Part shown: piece after piece, positions 51,100 to 59,352 of the stretch
Position numbering within the stretch: the stretch's first letter is position 1
How the letters are laid out: each line of letters opens with the position of its first letter
Assembly: GCA_958348245.1 (NCBI GenBank)
Contig: CATVYJ010000002.1
Coordinates: 62,001-126,000 of the forward strand
DNA from: an uncultured Veillonellaceae bacterium
Lineage (GTDB): Bacteria; Bacillota; Negativicutes; Veillonellales; Dialisteraceae
DNA: 64,000 nucleotides
Direction: 5' to 3'
Made by a program: the position numbers and the translations under genes
Notes under the pieces: generated by a model
The model's database searches: none
Seen by the model: only the letters and a program-made list of their open reading frames with translations
Told to the model about the DNA's origin: nothing

Positions 51100-52158
51100 T
51101 CATACGGTGTAGTTGTAGTCTTCCTTCAGGGTGTGCACCGCGCCTTTGTCGCCCCGGAGGGCGGCTTTGATGAGCCAGGACATGGCGAGCTGCCCGTCCT
51201 GCTCGATGCCTTCGCCTTTTTCGTAGGCGTAGCCCAGACGCGCCATGGCGAAGGGTTCGCCCGCTTCGGCGGCGCTCCGGTAGCAGGCCACGGCTTTTTC
51301 GATGTCCGCGGGGGTGCCGATGCCCGCTTCCCAGCAGAGGCCGAGGGCCGCCCGCGCGCGGGGAAGGCCCTGCCGGTCGGCCCGGAGGAAGCACTGGAAG
51401 GCGCGCTCTCCGTGGCCGGGGCGGCTCACGCGCCCGCGGTAGGTCTCGCCGAGGAGGAGGAAGGCTTCGGGATTGCCGAGGGCTTCCGCTTCGTCCGCCA
51501 TGGCGAGGGCTTTTTCGTCGTCGGCGGGGACGTCTTCGCCGGCGGCGTATTCCGTGGCGGCGATGGAGAGGAAGGCCCGGAGGGTGGCCCGGCCGTCTTC
51601 TGTGCCGGCGGCGGCGCCTTTCCGGATCCAGTCTTCGGCGGCCCGGAGGTCTTTCGCCACGGAGGTTCCCTGGGCGTAGAAGAGGCCGCACATGAGCATG
51701 GCGTCGCTCCAGCCGCGGTCGGCGGCGAGGCGGTAATACTGAAAGGCTTTGTCGGGATTGACCCTTCCGAAGGCGCCTTCGTCGTACATGCGGCCGAGGC
51801 AGGCCGCGGCTTCGGCGCTGCCCGCGTCGGAGGCCCGCTCGAAGTTTTTCCGCGCTTTGCGCACGTTGGGCCGGCCGCCTTTGAGGCCGCGGAAGTAGAG
51901 TTTCCCCAGGAGGAGGCACGCGTCGCTGTCGCCGTAGCCTGCGGCGGCTTCGTAGCAGAGGCGGGCTTTTTCTTCGTCGAGAGGCGCGCCGCGGCCGATC
52001 TCAAACCGGCGGCCTACGGCGCAGATTTCCCGGGCGGCTTCCATGGCCCCCATGTTGGCGGCCTTGCGGAAGTAGACGACGGCTTCGTCCCAGTTTTCCA
52101 TGTGGACGGCGTCCTGACCCATGGCGTAGTAGTATTCGAGCATGCGGTCGGAAGGCAT
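51100..52158 (-). CDS. Sel1-like repeat protein
   Basis: 352 residues made of about eight Sel1/TPR-like helical repeats, such as DEAVVYFRKAANMGAMEA, PDKAFQYYRLAADRGWSDAM and IEKAVACYRSAAEAGEPFAM. No signal peptide or catalytic motif. Sel1 proteins are protein-protein interaction scaffolds. It begins 36 bp after korB on the same strand (RBS AAGGAGGA), so it may be co-transcribed; a link to the oxidoreductase is not evident. Confidence 0.9.
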   Translation of the reverse strand: MPSDRMLEYYYAMGQDAVHMENWDEAVVYFRKAANMGAMEAAREICAVGRRFEIGRGAPLDEEKARLCYEAAAGYGDSDACLLLGKLYFRGLKGGRPNVRKARKNFERASDAGSAEAAACLGRMYDEGAFGRVNPDKAFQYYRLAADRGWSDAMLMCGLFYAQGTSVAKDLRAAEDWIRKGAAAGTEDGRATLRAFLSIAATEYAAGEDVPADDEKALAMADEAEALGNPEAFLLLGETYRGRVSRPGHGERAFQCFLRADRQGLPRARAALGLCWEAGIGTPADIEKAVACYRSAAEAGEPFAMARLGYAYEKGEGIEQDGQLAMSWLIKAALRGDKGAVHTLKEDYNYTV

Positions 52159-52194
52159 GATGTCCTCCTTGGGGAAATAAAGGAGCGGAGAAAA

Positions 52195-53061
52195 TCAGCG
52201 GAATTCGCTGACGAGGTCCTGGAAGAGTTCGTGAGAGGGCTTCTCTACGTGATCGACGAGGCGGCGGTCGCCGGCGGGGGTGATCTGGTCGAAGGAGAGG
52301 ACGTTTTTCTCTTCGTAGATGACGCCGGTGACGAGGCTGTCGGTCTCGGCGAGGAGGTGGAAGGCCGCGCCCATGTCGGACGGGTCGTAGTCGGGATGGA
52401 TGTCTTCCACTTTGCGCAGGTGGCTCTGGTACCAGTCCACGGTGTTGAATTTATTGAAGGACACGCAGGGGGTGAAGATGTTCACGTAGGAGAATCCCCG
52501 GTGGTCGACGGCTTTTTCGATGATGTCCATCATCTGTCTGCCGTCGATGGCGAAGGTCTGGGCGACGAAGGTGCAGCCCGAGGCGATGGCCATGCCGAGG
52601 ACGTTCAGCGGGGTCTCGGGGTTGCCGTCGGGGGTGGTCTTCGTGACGAAGCCTTTGCTGGAGGCGGGGCTGGTCTGGCCTTTGGTGAGGCCGTACACCT
52701 GATTGTCGAAGACGAGGTAGGTGATGTCCATGTTGCGCTTCATGGCGTGGATCATGTGCCCGAGGCCAATGGCGTAGGAGTCGCCGTCGCCGGAGCAGAC
52801 GATCATGTGCATGTCTTTGTTGGCGCATTTGATGCCCTGCGCGAAGGGGAGCGACCGCCCGTGGGTGGTGTGCGCGCCGTAGCAGTACTGGTAGCCGCCG
52901 ATGCGGGAGGAGCAGCCGATGCCGGAGATGAGGGAGATGTCTTCAAAGGCCCATCCCTTTTTCGCGCAGATGGCGGAGATGGCGTTCTGAATGCCGTAGT
53001 CGCCGCAGCCGGGGCACCAGTTCGGAATGATTTTGTTTTTGTAGTCTCTCGGTGACGCCAT
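52195..53061 (-). CDS. korB: 2-oxoacid:ferredoxin oxidoreductase, beta subunit
   Basis: 288 residues. The TPP-binding subunit: Fe-S cysteines in NWCPGCGDYGIQ, GIGCSSRIGG and NIFTPCVSF; TPP/Mg motif CSGDGDSYAIGLGHMIHAMK with FDNQVYGLTKGQTSP. Oxidatively decarboxylates a 2-oxoacid to the acyl-CoA and passes electrons to ferredoxin. The KorB type suggests 2-oxoglutarate or a related acid rather than pyruvate, but specificity is not certain. Starts 2 bp after korA. Confidence 0.93.
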   Translation of the reverse strand: MASPRDYKNKIIPNWCPGCGDYGIQNAISAICAKKGWAFEDISLISGIGCSSRIGGYQYCYGAHTTHGRSLPFAQGIKCANKDMHMIVCSGDGDSYAIGLGHMIHAMKRNMDITYLVFDNQVYGLTKGQTSPASSKGFVTKTTPDGNPETPLNVLGMAIASGCTFVAQTFAIDGRQMMDIIEKAVDHRGFSYVNIFTPCVSFNKFNTVDWYQSHLRKVEDIHPDYDPSDMGAAFHLLAETDSLVTGVIYEEKNVLSFDQITPAGDRRLVDHVEKPSHELFQDLVSEFR

Positions 53062-53063
53062 GA

Positions 53064-54812
53064 TCAGAGGACCTCCTTTGCTTTCTGTGCGATGGTGGAT
53101 GCGACGAAGGGCGTGCCGTCATACTGCAGGAGCGACAGCAGCTTGTCGTGGCAGGCGAAGTGAGCGGCAAAGAGTTCCCGCAGCTGCGCCGTGAGGTTTT
53201 CTTCCACGATGAGGACTTTCTTCGCCCCTTCGATGTAGGGACGGAGGGCGTCCGCCGGGAAGGGCGAGAGGAGGCGCAGGTGGAGATGGTTGATTTTCTT
53301 CCCTGTGTCTTTCAGCATGTCCATGGCTTCGTCGATGGCGCCGCCGGTGGAGGTGATGCCTACGACGAGGAGGTCGGCGTAGGTATCTTCGGAGGTGACG
53401 GTGAAGGGCTGAATCGCCTCAGGCACAGTAGCGAGCTTTCTGTGGCGCTTGTTCATGCCGGTCACGCGGTCTTCCTGGCCTTCCGCGGGCTTGCCGAAAT
53501 CATTGTGTTCGAGCCCGGTGGAGAGGAACATGCCGTTCGGCACGCCGGGGATGGTGCGACGGGAGATGCCGTCTTCGCTGTCGGCGAAGCGGTGGAAATA
53601 TTCGGCCTTCGGCAGTTCGGGGAGGCCTTCCCGAACGAGTTTGCCCCGCCTGATCGGGATGCGGGTCTCGTCGAAGGCGGGCACGGACTGTTTGCACATG
53701 CCGAATTCGAGGTCGGAGAGCAGGATGACCGGGCACTGGTATTCTTCCGCGAGGTTGAACGCTTCCTGGGTGATGTAGAAGCAGTCTTCGATGCTCGCCG
53801 CGGCGAGAACGATTTTTTCCGCGTCGCCGTGGCCCGCGCCGATGGCGTAGCGGATGTCGCTCTGCTCCACTTTCGTGGCCATGCCCGTGGAGGGGCCGGC
53901 GCGCATCACGTCGATGATGACTACGGGGATTTCCGCCATGCACGCCATGGAGATGGACTCGGCCATGAGGGAGAGCCCGGGGCCGCTGGTGGCGGTGAAG
54001 GCGCGCACGCCCGCGTAGCCCGCGCCCATGGCCATCATGCACGAGGAGAGCTCGTCTTCGGTCTGGACGACCGTGCCTTTGATCTTGTGCATCACTTTGA
54101 TCATGTATTCCATGATTTCCGAAGCGGGGGTGATGGGATAGGACGCCATGAAGCGGCTGCCCGCGGCGATGGCCCCGAGCGCGGCGGCTTCGTTGCCGAG
54201 GAGGTAGAGCTGGTCGCGCTTTTCCGGCGCGGCGAGGCGGCCCACGGAGCCTGCGCCCTGCACCGCTTCCACGGCGGTGTCGTACCCTTCGACGAAGACA
54301 TCTTCATTTTCATGCACCACGGCTTCGCCCTTCTTGCCGAAGCGGTCGGCGATGAACTGGAAGAAGGGTTCTTTCGGGAAGCCGAGGATGCCGGCGGACA
54401 TGCCGAGGGCGGCCATGTTCTTCATCTGGAGAGACCCGTGCCGGCGGGCGATGTCCGTGATGGGAAGGGTGAGGAAAATGCGGCCCGAATGGGCTTCCCA
54501 TTTCGGATGGAAGGCGATGTCGGCGATGATGACGCCCCCTTCGCGCACTTCCGGGCCGTGCTTGTCGATGGTTTCCTGGTCGAGCGCCACCAGGCAGTCC
54601 ACGCTCTCGCCGATGGTGGCCACCGGATGGGACGCGGCGATGCGGAGCGCAATGGTCGTATGTCCGCCCTTGATGCGGGATGCGAAGAGGCGCTGGCTGA
54701 AGAGGGAATACCCTTCCTGCGCGAGCACGCGGCCGAGGATTTCGCCGCAGGACTCGACGCCCTGCCCCTGCTGGCCGCCCATCTTCCAGATAAAATCACG
54801 TTTCGTTTCCAC
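53064..54812 (-). CDS. korA: 2-oxoacid:ferredoxin oxidoreductase, fused gamma-alpha subunit
   Basis: 582 residues. GTG start at 54812 with AAGGAGG six bases upstream; the longer ATG frame crosses GC-rich leader and is rejected. Residues 1-190 form the gamma domain (MGGQQGQGVESCGEILGRVL), residues 215-580 the alpha domain (YLLGNEAAALGAIAAGSRFM, YPITPASEIMEYM, FTATSGPGLSLMAESI). Gamma-alpha fusion is the common KorA form. With korB it makes a two-subunit enzyme; no delta ferredoxin-like subunit is encoded here. A -10 TATAAT lies at 54960-54955. Confidence 0.94.
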   Translation of the reverse strand: METKRDFIWKMGGQQGQGVESCGEILGRVLAQEGYSLFSQRLFASRIKGGHTTIALRIAASHPVATIGESVDCLVALDQETIDKHGPEVREGGVIIADIAFHPKWEAHSGRIFLTLPITDIARRHGSLQMKNMAALGMSAGILGFPKEPFFQFIADRFGKKGEAVVHENEDVFVEGYDTAVEAVQGAGSVGRLAAPEKRDQLYLLGNEAAALGAIAAGSRFMASYPITPASEIMEYMIKVMHKIKGTVVQTEDELSSCMMAMGAGYAGVRAFTATSGPGLSLMAESISMACMAEIPVVIIDVMRAGPSTGMATKVEQSDIRYAIGAGHGDAEKIVLAAASIEDCFYITQEAFNLAEEYQCPVILLSDLEFGMCKQSVPAFDETRIPIRRGKLVREGLPELPKAEYFHRFADSEDGISRRTIPGVPNGMFLSTGLEHNDFGKPAEGQEDRVTGMNKRHRKLATVPEAIQPFTVTSEDTYADLLVVGITSTGGAIDEAMDMLKDTGKKINHLHLRLLSPFPADALRPYIEGAKKVLIVEENLTAQLRELFAAHFACHDKLLSLLQYDGTPFVASTIAQKAKEVL

Positions 54813-54954
54813 TTTCTGCCTCCTTTTTCTCACAAAGAGAGCGTCCCCGCCGTTGTTGCCGCGCCGTTGCGGCGGCTCCCGCAGGAGCGCTATTCCTTTG
54901 TGCGTCGGAAAGGCCGGTCGCCCGGCTCTGAAAAGTTTCCGAATTACTCTTTTC

Positions 54955-54983
54955 ATTATATCTGCTGCTCATCGTTCAGTCTA
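54955..54983 (-). promoter_or_regulatory. Promoter of korAB
   Basis: TAGACT (54983-54978), 17-bp spacer, perfect TATAAT (54960-54955), about 145 bp before the GTG; the leader has a GC-rich GCCGCGCCGTTGCGGC hairpin. Confidence 0.55.
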
Positions 54984-55064
54984 TAAAAAGCAATGAAAAT
55001 TTCCTCCCTGCCGGCGTGAAAATATTCACATTTCTTTTACCTTTTCCAACTTTTCCGTAAGAAA

Positions 55065-55090
55065 TAAAAAAATCCGGTCTCCCGGATTTC
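55065..55090 (-). terminator. Terminator of the queCDE operon
   Basis: AAATCCGG/CCGGATTT stem followed by TTTTTTT on the minus strand, just past the queE stop. Confidence 0.85.
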
Positions 55091-55107
55091 TCAGCGGACA
55101 GTCCGCC

Positions 55108-55770
55108 CTATACGCCGCGCATGTCCGGCGGCCAGATGACTTTGTGGAGCTGCACCTGCACGGTCACGTCCGTGAGCTGCTTTTCGCGCACAAATTCCAC
55201 GAGGGCCCGCGGCTCGACGGCCCCGAAGACGGGCGACACGTAGACCCGCGGCGCGTCCGGCCCCGTGAGACGGCGGCGCACGACGCGCTCCATGGCGAGG
55301 AGGTCGCGTCGGCTCGAGACGACGAATTTCACCACGTCCTGCGGGCCGAGGCGGCGGAAGTTTTCCTCCCGCATGGCCCCTTCCATGCCCGAATCGGGGC
55401 ATTTCCAGTCCATGGTGTAGAAGAGGCGAGGCGGCCGCTCTTCAAAAAGCGGCACCGCGCCGTTCGTCTCGATGTTGCATTCGCACCCGTCTTCTCCGAG
55501 GGTTCCGCAGAGATGCCGGATGGGCTGGAGGAGCGGCTCGCCGCCGGTGAGGGTCACCCGCCGCCACGGGTAGGCCCGGACACGGGCGAGGAGCTCGTCT
55601 TCGGTGAGGCGCTCCGCCGCGTCTTCTTCGCGGAGAGCGTAGGCGGTGTCGCAGTAGGTGCAGCGGAGATTGCACCCGGCGAAGCGCACGAAGGTGGCCA
55701 TGAGGCCCGTGCGTTTCCCTTCACCGTCGATGCTGTCGAAGATTTCCGCGACGGGGAATTTATTTTTCAT
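55108..55770 (-). CDS. queE: 7-carboxy-7-deazaguanine synthase (radical SAM)
   Basis: 220 residues. Third step of queuosine/preQ0 synthesis, ring contraction of CPH4. The radical-SAM cluster is C33-x3-C37-x2-C40 (FAGCNLRCTYCDTAYAL), with the VTLTGGEPLLQ block and IETNGAVPL typical of QueE. Overlaps queD by 11 bp; last gene of queC-queD-queE. Confidence 0.95.
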   Translation of the reverse strand: MKNKFPVAEIFDSIDGEGKRTGLMATFVRFAGCNLRCTYCDTAYALREEDAAERLTEDELLARVRAYPWRRVTLTGGEPLLQPIRHLCGTLGEDGCECNIETNGAVPLFEERPPRLFYTMDWKCPDSGMEGAMREENFRRLGPQDVVKFVVSSRRDLLAMERVVRRRLTGPDAPRVYVSPVFGAVEPRALVEFVREKQLTDVTVQVQLHKVIWPPDMRGV

Positions 55771-56089
55771 AGATGGCCAGGTTCCCTTCGGACTCGCGCA
55801 CGGCCACGCGCACGCAGTGCGGGAGCTGGTCGGCGATCCACTTCGCGATGTTTTCCGCCGTGGGGTTCAGGTCCCCCAAGACGTCGTTGATGTATGCGTG
55901 GTCGAGCTGCATCACCACGTCTTTGATGCGGGAGAAGTCGAGCACCATGCCGTTCTCGTCGAGGGTCTCGCTCCGGAGGGTCACTTCGATGATCCAGTTG
56001 TGCCCGTGGAGGCGGCTGCACTTCGACGGGTACGGGAGCTTCAGCTGATGCGCCCCGCTCACTTCCACCGTTTTCACCACCGTAAACAT
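55760..56089 (-). CDS. queD: 6-carboxytetrahydropterin synthase
   Basis: 109 residues, PTPS-like. Converts 7,8-dihydroneopterin triphosphate to 6-carboxytetrahydropterin. Zinc His ligands in SGAHQLKLPYPSKCSRLHGHNW, shown in two parts as GAHQL and LHGHNW, with the catalytic Cys in SKCSRLHGH and the Glu near the C-terminus (VRESEGNLAIYE). Its ATG directly follows the queC stop. Confidence 0.95.
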   Translation of the reverse strand: MFTVVKTVEVSGAHQLKLPYPSKCSRLHGHNWIIEVTLRSETLDENGMVLDFSRIKDVVMQLDHAYINDVLGDLNPTAENIAKWIADQLPHCVRVAVRESEGNLAIYEK

Positions 56090-56788
56090 TCACTTCACCT
56101 CCAGTGCGGGATCTTTCACGCCGTTCGCCGCGAAGGCCGCCGCCCGGTCGCGGCAGGTGCCGCACACGCCGCAGGGCCGCTCGCCCCCTTCGTAGCAGCT
56201 CCACGTGAGCTCGTACGGCACGTGGAGGCGGAGCCCCTCCGCCACGACCTGCGCCTTGTTCATGCCCGCAAAGGGCGCGGCGAGATGGACATGGCCGTAA
56301 GTGCCGATGGAAATGGCTTCGCCCATGGCGCGGAGGAAGCCTTCGCTGCAGTCGGCGTAGGCGTTGCCCGCGGCGTCGTCCGCGTGGGCCCCGAGATAGA
56401 TGTCCACGTCGTCGTCGGGATAGATCGACGCGGCGAGGGCCGCCGCCGTGGAGAGCATGAGGCCGTTGCGGAAAGGCACGTAGGTGGCGACTTTCCCGTC
56501 GGGGCTTGCCGCGGTCTGCGCGGCGTAGCTCTCGTGGGGGATGGCCTCTCCGGAGCCCGCGAGGAGCGCGCAGTCCGAGTATTTCATGATGGCCGAGAGG
56601 TCAAACTCGTAATGGGGAAGGCCGTAGTGCGCGGCCACTTTGCGCGCCGCTTCCAGTTCCTTCCGGTGTTTCTGCCCATAAAAAATGGATGCCGTCGAGA
56701 CGTTCGCCGCACCCAGTTTCTCCACAGCGACGGCGATGCACGTGGTGGAATCCACGCCGCCGCTGGACAATATGACTGCTTTCTGCAT
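56090..56788 (-). CDS. queC: 7-cyano-7-deazaguanine synthase
   Basis: 232 residues from ATG 56788; the riboswitch tail supplies the RBS (AGGAGGG). ATP-dependent conversion of CDG to preQ0. PP-loop ILSSGGVDSTTCIAVA and the C-terminal zinc cysteines in CYEGGERPCGVCGTCRDRAA. Longer upstream frame would cover the riboswitch and is rejected. First gene of queCDE. Confidence 0.96.
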   Translation of the reverse strand: MQKAVILSSGGVDSTTCIAVAVEKLGAANVSTASIFYGQKHRKELEAARKVAAHYGLPHYEFDLSAIMKYSDCALLAGSGEAIPHESYAAQTAASPDGKVATYVPFRNGLMLSTAAALAASIYPDDDVDIYLGAHADDAAGNAYADCSEGFLRAMGEAISIGTYGHVHLAAPFAGMNKAQVVAEGLRLHVPYELTWSCYEGGERPCGVCGTCRDRAAAFAANGVKDPALEVK

Positions 56789-56793
56789 TTTTC

Positions 56794-56832
56794 CCTCCTG
56801 TTTTTTATAGTTGGTTCTCAGAAAAGACAACT
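56794..56832 (-). promoter_or_regulatory. preQ1-I-type riboswitch
   Basis: Minus strand: stem AGTTG/CAACT (56832-56828 and 56813-56809), loop TCTTTTCTGAGAAC, then the A-rich tail ATAAAAAACAGGAGG that runs into the Shine-Dalgarno sequence. Loop CTG can pair with tail CAG to form the H-type pseudoknot. Place, size and tail match preQ1-I switches ahead of queC; ligand binding would block ribosome access. Confidence 0.7.
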
Positions 56833-56858
56833 TGCGCTTCCGCGCGTAGAACGCATTT

Positions 56859-56867
56859 ATTATACCA
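56859..56867 (-). promoter_or_regulatory. Extended -10 promoter of queCDE
   Basis: TGGTATAAT on the minus strand, about 27 bp before the riboswitch stem. Confidence 0.6.
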
Positions 56868-56931
56868 CAGCGCGGCGCTTCTCTCCACGCCGCCCGTGCC
56901 GTACAATAGAAGCAGGAAAGGAGGGAGCGCC

Positions 56932-58113
56932 ATGCGCCGCTGGATCATGCACGTGGATATGGACGCGTTCTTTGCGTCCATCGAGCAGCGGGACCACCCG
57001 GACTGGCGGGGGCGGCCGGTCATCGTGGGCGGCCTCTCCGCGCGGGGCGTGGTGTCCACCGCGTCGTACGAGGCGCGCCGCTGCGGGGTGCACTCCGCCA
57101 TGCCCATGAGCCGCGCGCGGGCGCTCTGCCCGGAGGCGGTCTTCGTGAAGCCCCGCTTCGCCGTGTACAAACAGGTCTCCGAAGGCATCCACCGCATCAT
57201 GCTCCACTACGCGGCGGAGATCGAGCCCATCTCGCTCGACGAAGCCTTCATGGACATCACCGGCATGGGCGTGCACTACCCCACGCTCGGCGCGATCGGC
57301 CGGGCCATCAAGAGCGAAATCAGAGAGAAGACGGGCCTCGTGGCGTCCGCGGGCATCGCGCCCAACAAATTCCTCGCCAAGATGGCGAGCGACATGGACA
57401 AGCCCGACGGCCTCACCATCATCCCCTACGGGCGGGAGGCGGCCATCCTCGCGCCGCTCCCCGTGCGCCGCCTCTGGGGCGTGGGCGAGGCCACGGAGCG
57501 GCGGCTCCTCACGGCGGGCTTCCGCACCATCGGGGACATCCAGCGCGCCCCGCCGGGGACGGTGGAAGCCGCCGTGGGCAATCAGGCGCAGCTCCTCCGG
57601 CGGCTCGCCTTCGGCATCGACGACCGCCCCGTCCGGGCCGAGCGGGACGTGAAATCCATCGGCGACGAAGAGACCTACGAGACGGACCTCACCGACGAAG
57701 CGGCCATCCGGCGGCGCATCGCCATCCACTCCGACGTGGTGGCCGCCCGCCTCCGGAAACACCGCCTCATGGCGCGTACGGTCTCCCTCAAGGTGCGCTT
57801 CGCCTCCTTCCGCACGGTGCTCCGGTCCGCGTCTTTTGAAGAAGGGACGAACCTGGCGGAAGACATCGAAGAAGCGGCCCTCGCCCTTCTCGCGAAAATC
57901 CCCCGCACGGAAGCGGTGCGCCTCACCGGCGTGACCTGCTCCAACCTCGCCCCCGAGGTGGACATGCCCTCCCTCTTTCCCGACCGGAAGGCGGCCCTGC
58001 GCAAAGCGGCCCGCGCGGTGGACGCCATCCAGGCAAAGTACGGGAAAGACGCCATCCGCAAAGGCTTCTACATGGAAGAGGAAGCCGTTGAAAAGCCGGG
58101 GCGGAATGAGTAA
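56932..58113 (+). CDS. dinB: DNA polymerase IV (Y-family)
   Basis: 393 residues from ATG 56932 (RBS AAAGGAGGGA). Translesion polymerase: metal residues in HVDMDAFFASIEQRDHP and PISLDEAFMDITG, the steric region VGGLSARGVVSTASYEAR, and the HhH domain (LWGVGEATERRLLTAGF). C-terminal little-finger domain present. No LexA/DinR box was evident in the short upstream region. Gene ends 31 bp before the next start. Confidence 0.95.
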   Translation: MRRWIMHVDMDAFFASIEQRDHPDWRGRPVIVGGLSARGVVSTASYEARRCGVHSAMPMSRARALCPEAVFVKPRFAVYKQVSEGIHRIMLHYAAEIEPISLDEAFMDITGMGVHYPTLGAIGRAIKSEIREKTGLVASAGIAPNKFLAKMASDMDKPDGLTIIPYGREAAILAPLPVRRLWGVGEATERRLLTAGFRTIGDIQRAPPGTVEAAVGNQAQLLRRLAFGIDDRPVRAERDVKSIGDEETYETDLTDEAAIRRRIAIHSDVVAARLRKHRLMARTVSLKVRFASFRTVLRSASFEEGTNLAEDIEEAALALLAKIPRTEAVRLTGVTCSNLAPEVDMPSLFPDRKAALRKAARAVDAIQAKYGKDAIRKGFYMEEEAVEKPGRNE

Positions 58114-58144
58114 GATGAAAAGAAAACAAACAGGAGGTCCGGCT

Positions 58145-59281
58145 ATGATCAACGAAGCAAGACTGAATCAGACATTCTGCGACCTGGTCCGCATCTACGC
58201 CCCCAGCGGCAACGAGCGGGCGGTCTTCGATTATTTACAGAAATACCTGAAGCGCCTCGGCGCGCGCGTCACCGAAGACGGCGCGGGCCAAGCCACGGGC
58301 GCGGCGTGCGGCAATCTCATCGCCGTCTTTCCGGCGAACGCGGAGGGGCTCCCCGGCGTGGCCTTCACAGCGCACATGGACTGCGTGGAAAAATGCGAAG
58401 GCATCGAGCCCGTCCTCGAAGACGGCGTGTACCATTCCGCAGGGGACACCATCCTCGGCGGCGACGACAAGGCGGGCGCGGCGGCCATCCTCGAAGCGCT
58501 CACCGTCATGAAGGAAACCATGATCCCCCACGGAAAAATCCTCGCGGTCTTCACCGTGCAGGAAGAAAGCGGTCTCGGCGGCTCCCGCCATTTCGACGGC
58601 AAATACGCGGAAGGCATCGACTTCGGGTACGTGCTCGACGTGGACGGCGCGCCGGGCACCATCGTGAACGCCGGCCCGGGCGAAATCTCCCTCACGTGCA
58701 CCATGCACGGCCGGGCGGCCCACGCGGGCATGGCCCCGGAAAAAGGCGTGAACGCCATCAAGATGGCCGCCGCCGGCCTCTCGCGCATGGAGAGCGGCCG
58801 CATCGACGCGGAGACCACGTGCAACGTGGGCCTCATCGAAGGGGGCCTCGCCACGAACATCGTCCCCGAGTCGTGCACCATCCGCGCGGAAGCGCGCAGC
58901 CGCAATCACGAGAAACTCCTCGCCCTCGCGGCGCGCATGACCGAAGCCCTCAAGAGCGCGGAGCAGGATTTCCCCGGAGGCCGCGCGGAGATCACCACGG
59001 AAGAAATCTACCAGAGCTTCCGCGTGGGCGAAGACGCGCCGTGCTTCCGCCTCTTCCGGGCGGCCTGCGCCGAAGCGGGCTTCCCCGTGACGGTGAAATC
59101 CACCGGCGGCGGCAGCGACGCCAACTGGTTCAACCGGAACGCCTTCCCGGCGGTCCTCCTCGGCGTGGGCATGACCGACTTCCACACCCCGGAGGAAACG
59201 CTCCGCGAAGAAGACCTCGTCAACTCCGCAAAGCTCGTGTACGCGATCATCGAAGCGGAATCCCACTACGCCGGCCATTAA
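58145..59281 (+). CDS. M20-family metallopeptidase (PepT-like)
   Basis: 378 residues from ATG 58145 (RBS AGGAGGTC). Di-zinc peptidase: FTAHMDCVEKCEG, GDTILGGDDKAGAAAILEAL, TVQEESGLGG, VLDVDGAPGTIVNAGPG and TPEETLREEDLVNS supply the metal and catalytic residues; the lid domain includes GRAAHAGMAPEKGVNAI. Similar to tripeptide aminopeptidase PepT and its uncharacterised relatives. Cytoplasmic. Probably co-transcribed with dinB. Confidence 0.92.
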   Translation: MINEARLNQTFCDLVRIYAPSGNERAVFDYLQKYLKRLGARVTEDGAGQATGAACGNLIAVFPANAEGLPGVAFTAHMDCVEKCEGIEPVLEDGVYHSAGDTILGGDDKAGAAAILEALTVMKETMIPHGKILAVFTVQEESGLGGSRHFDGKYAEGIDFGYVLDVDGAPGTIVNAGPGEISLTCTMHGRAAHAGMAPEKGVNAIKMAAAGLSRMESGRIDAETTCNVGLIEGGLATNIVPESCTIRAEARSRNHEKLLALAARMTEALKSAEQDFPGGRAEITTEEIYQSFRVGEDAPCFRLFRAACAEAGFPVTVKSTGGGSDANWFNRNAFPAVLLGVGMTDFHTPEETLREEDLVNSAKLVYAIIEAESHYAGH

Positions 59282-59295
59282 AAAGAAACGTATAA

Positions 59296-59337
59296 AAAAG
59301 AACGCCTCTTTCCTTACGAAGGAGGGCGTTTTTCTTT
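59296..59337 (+). terminator. Intrinsic terminator
   Basis: AACGCCTC...GGAGGGCGTT-type stem followed by TTTC, 15 bp after the M20 gene. Confidence 0.75.
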
Positions 59338-59352
59338 GCAAAATTTTGAAAC

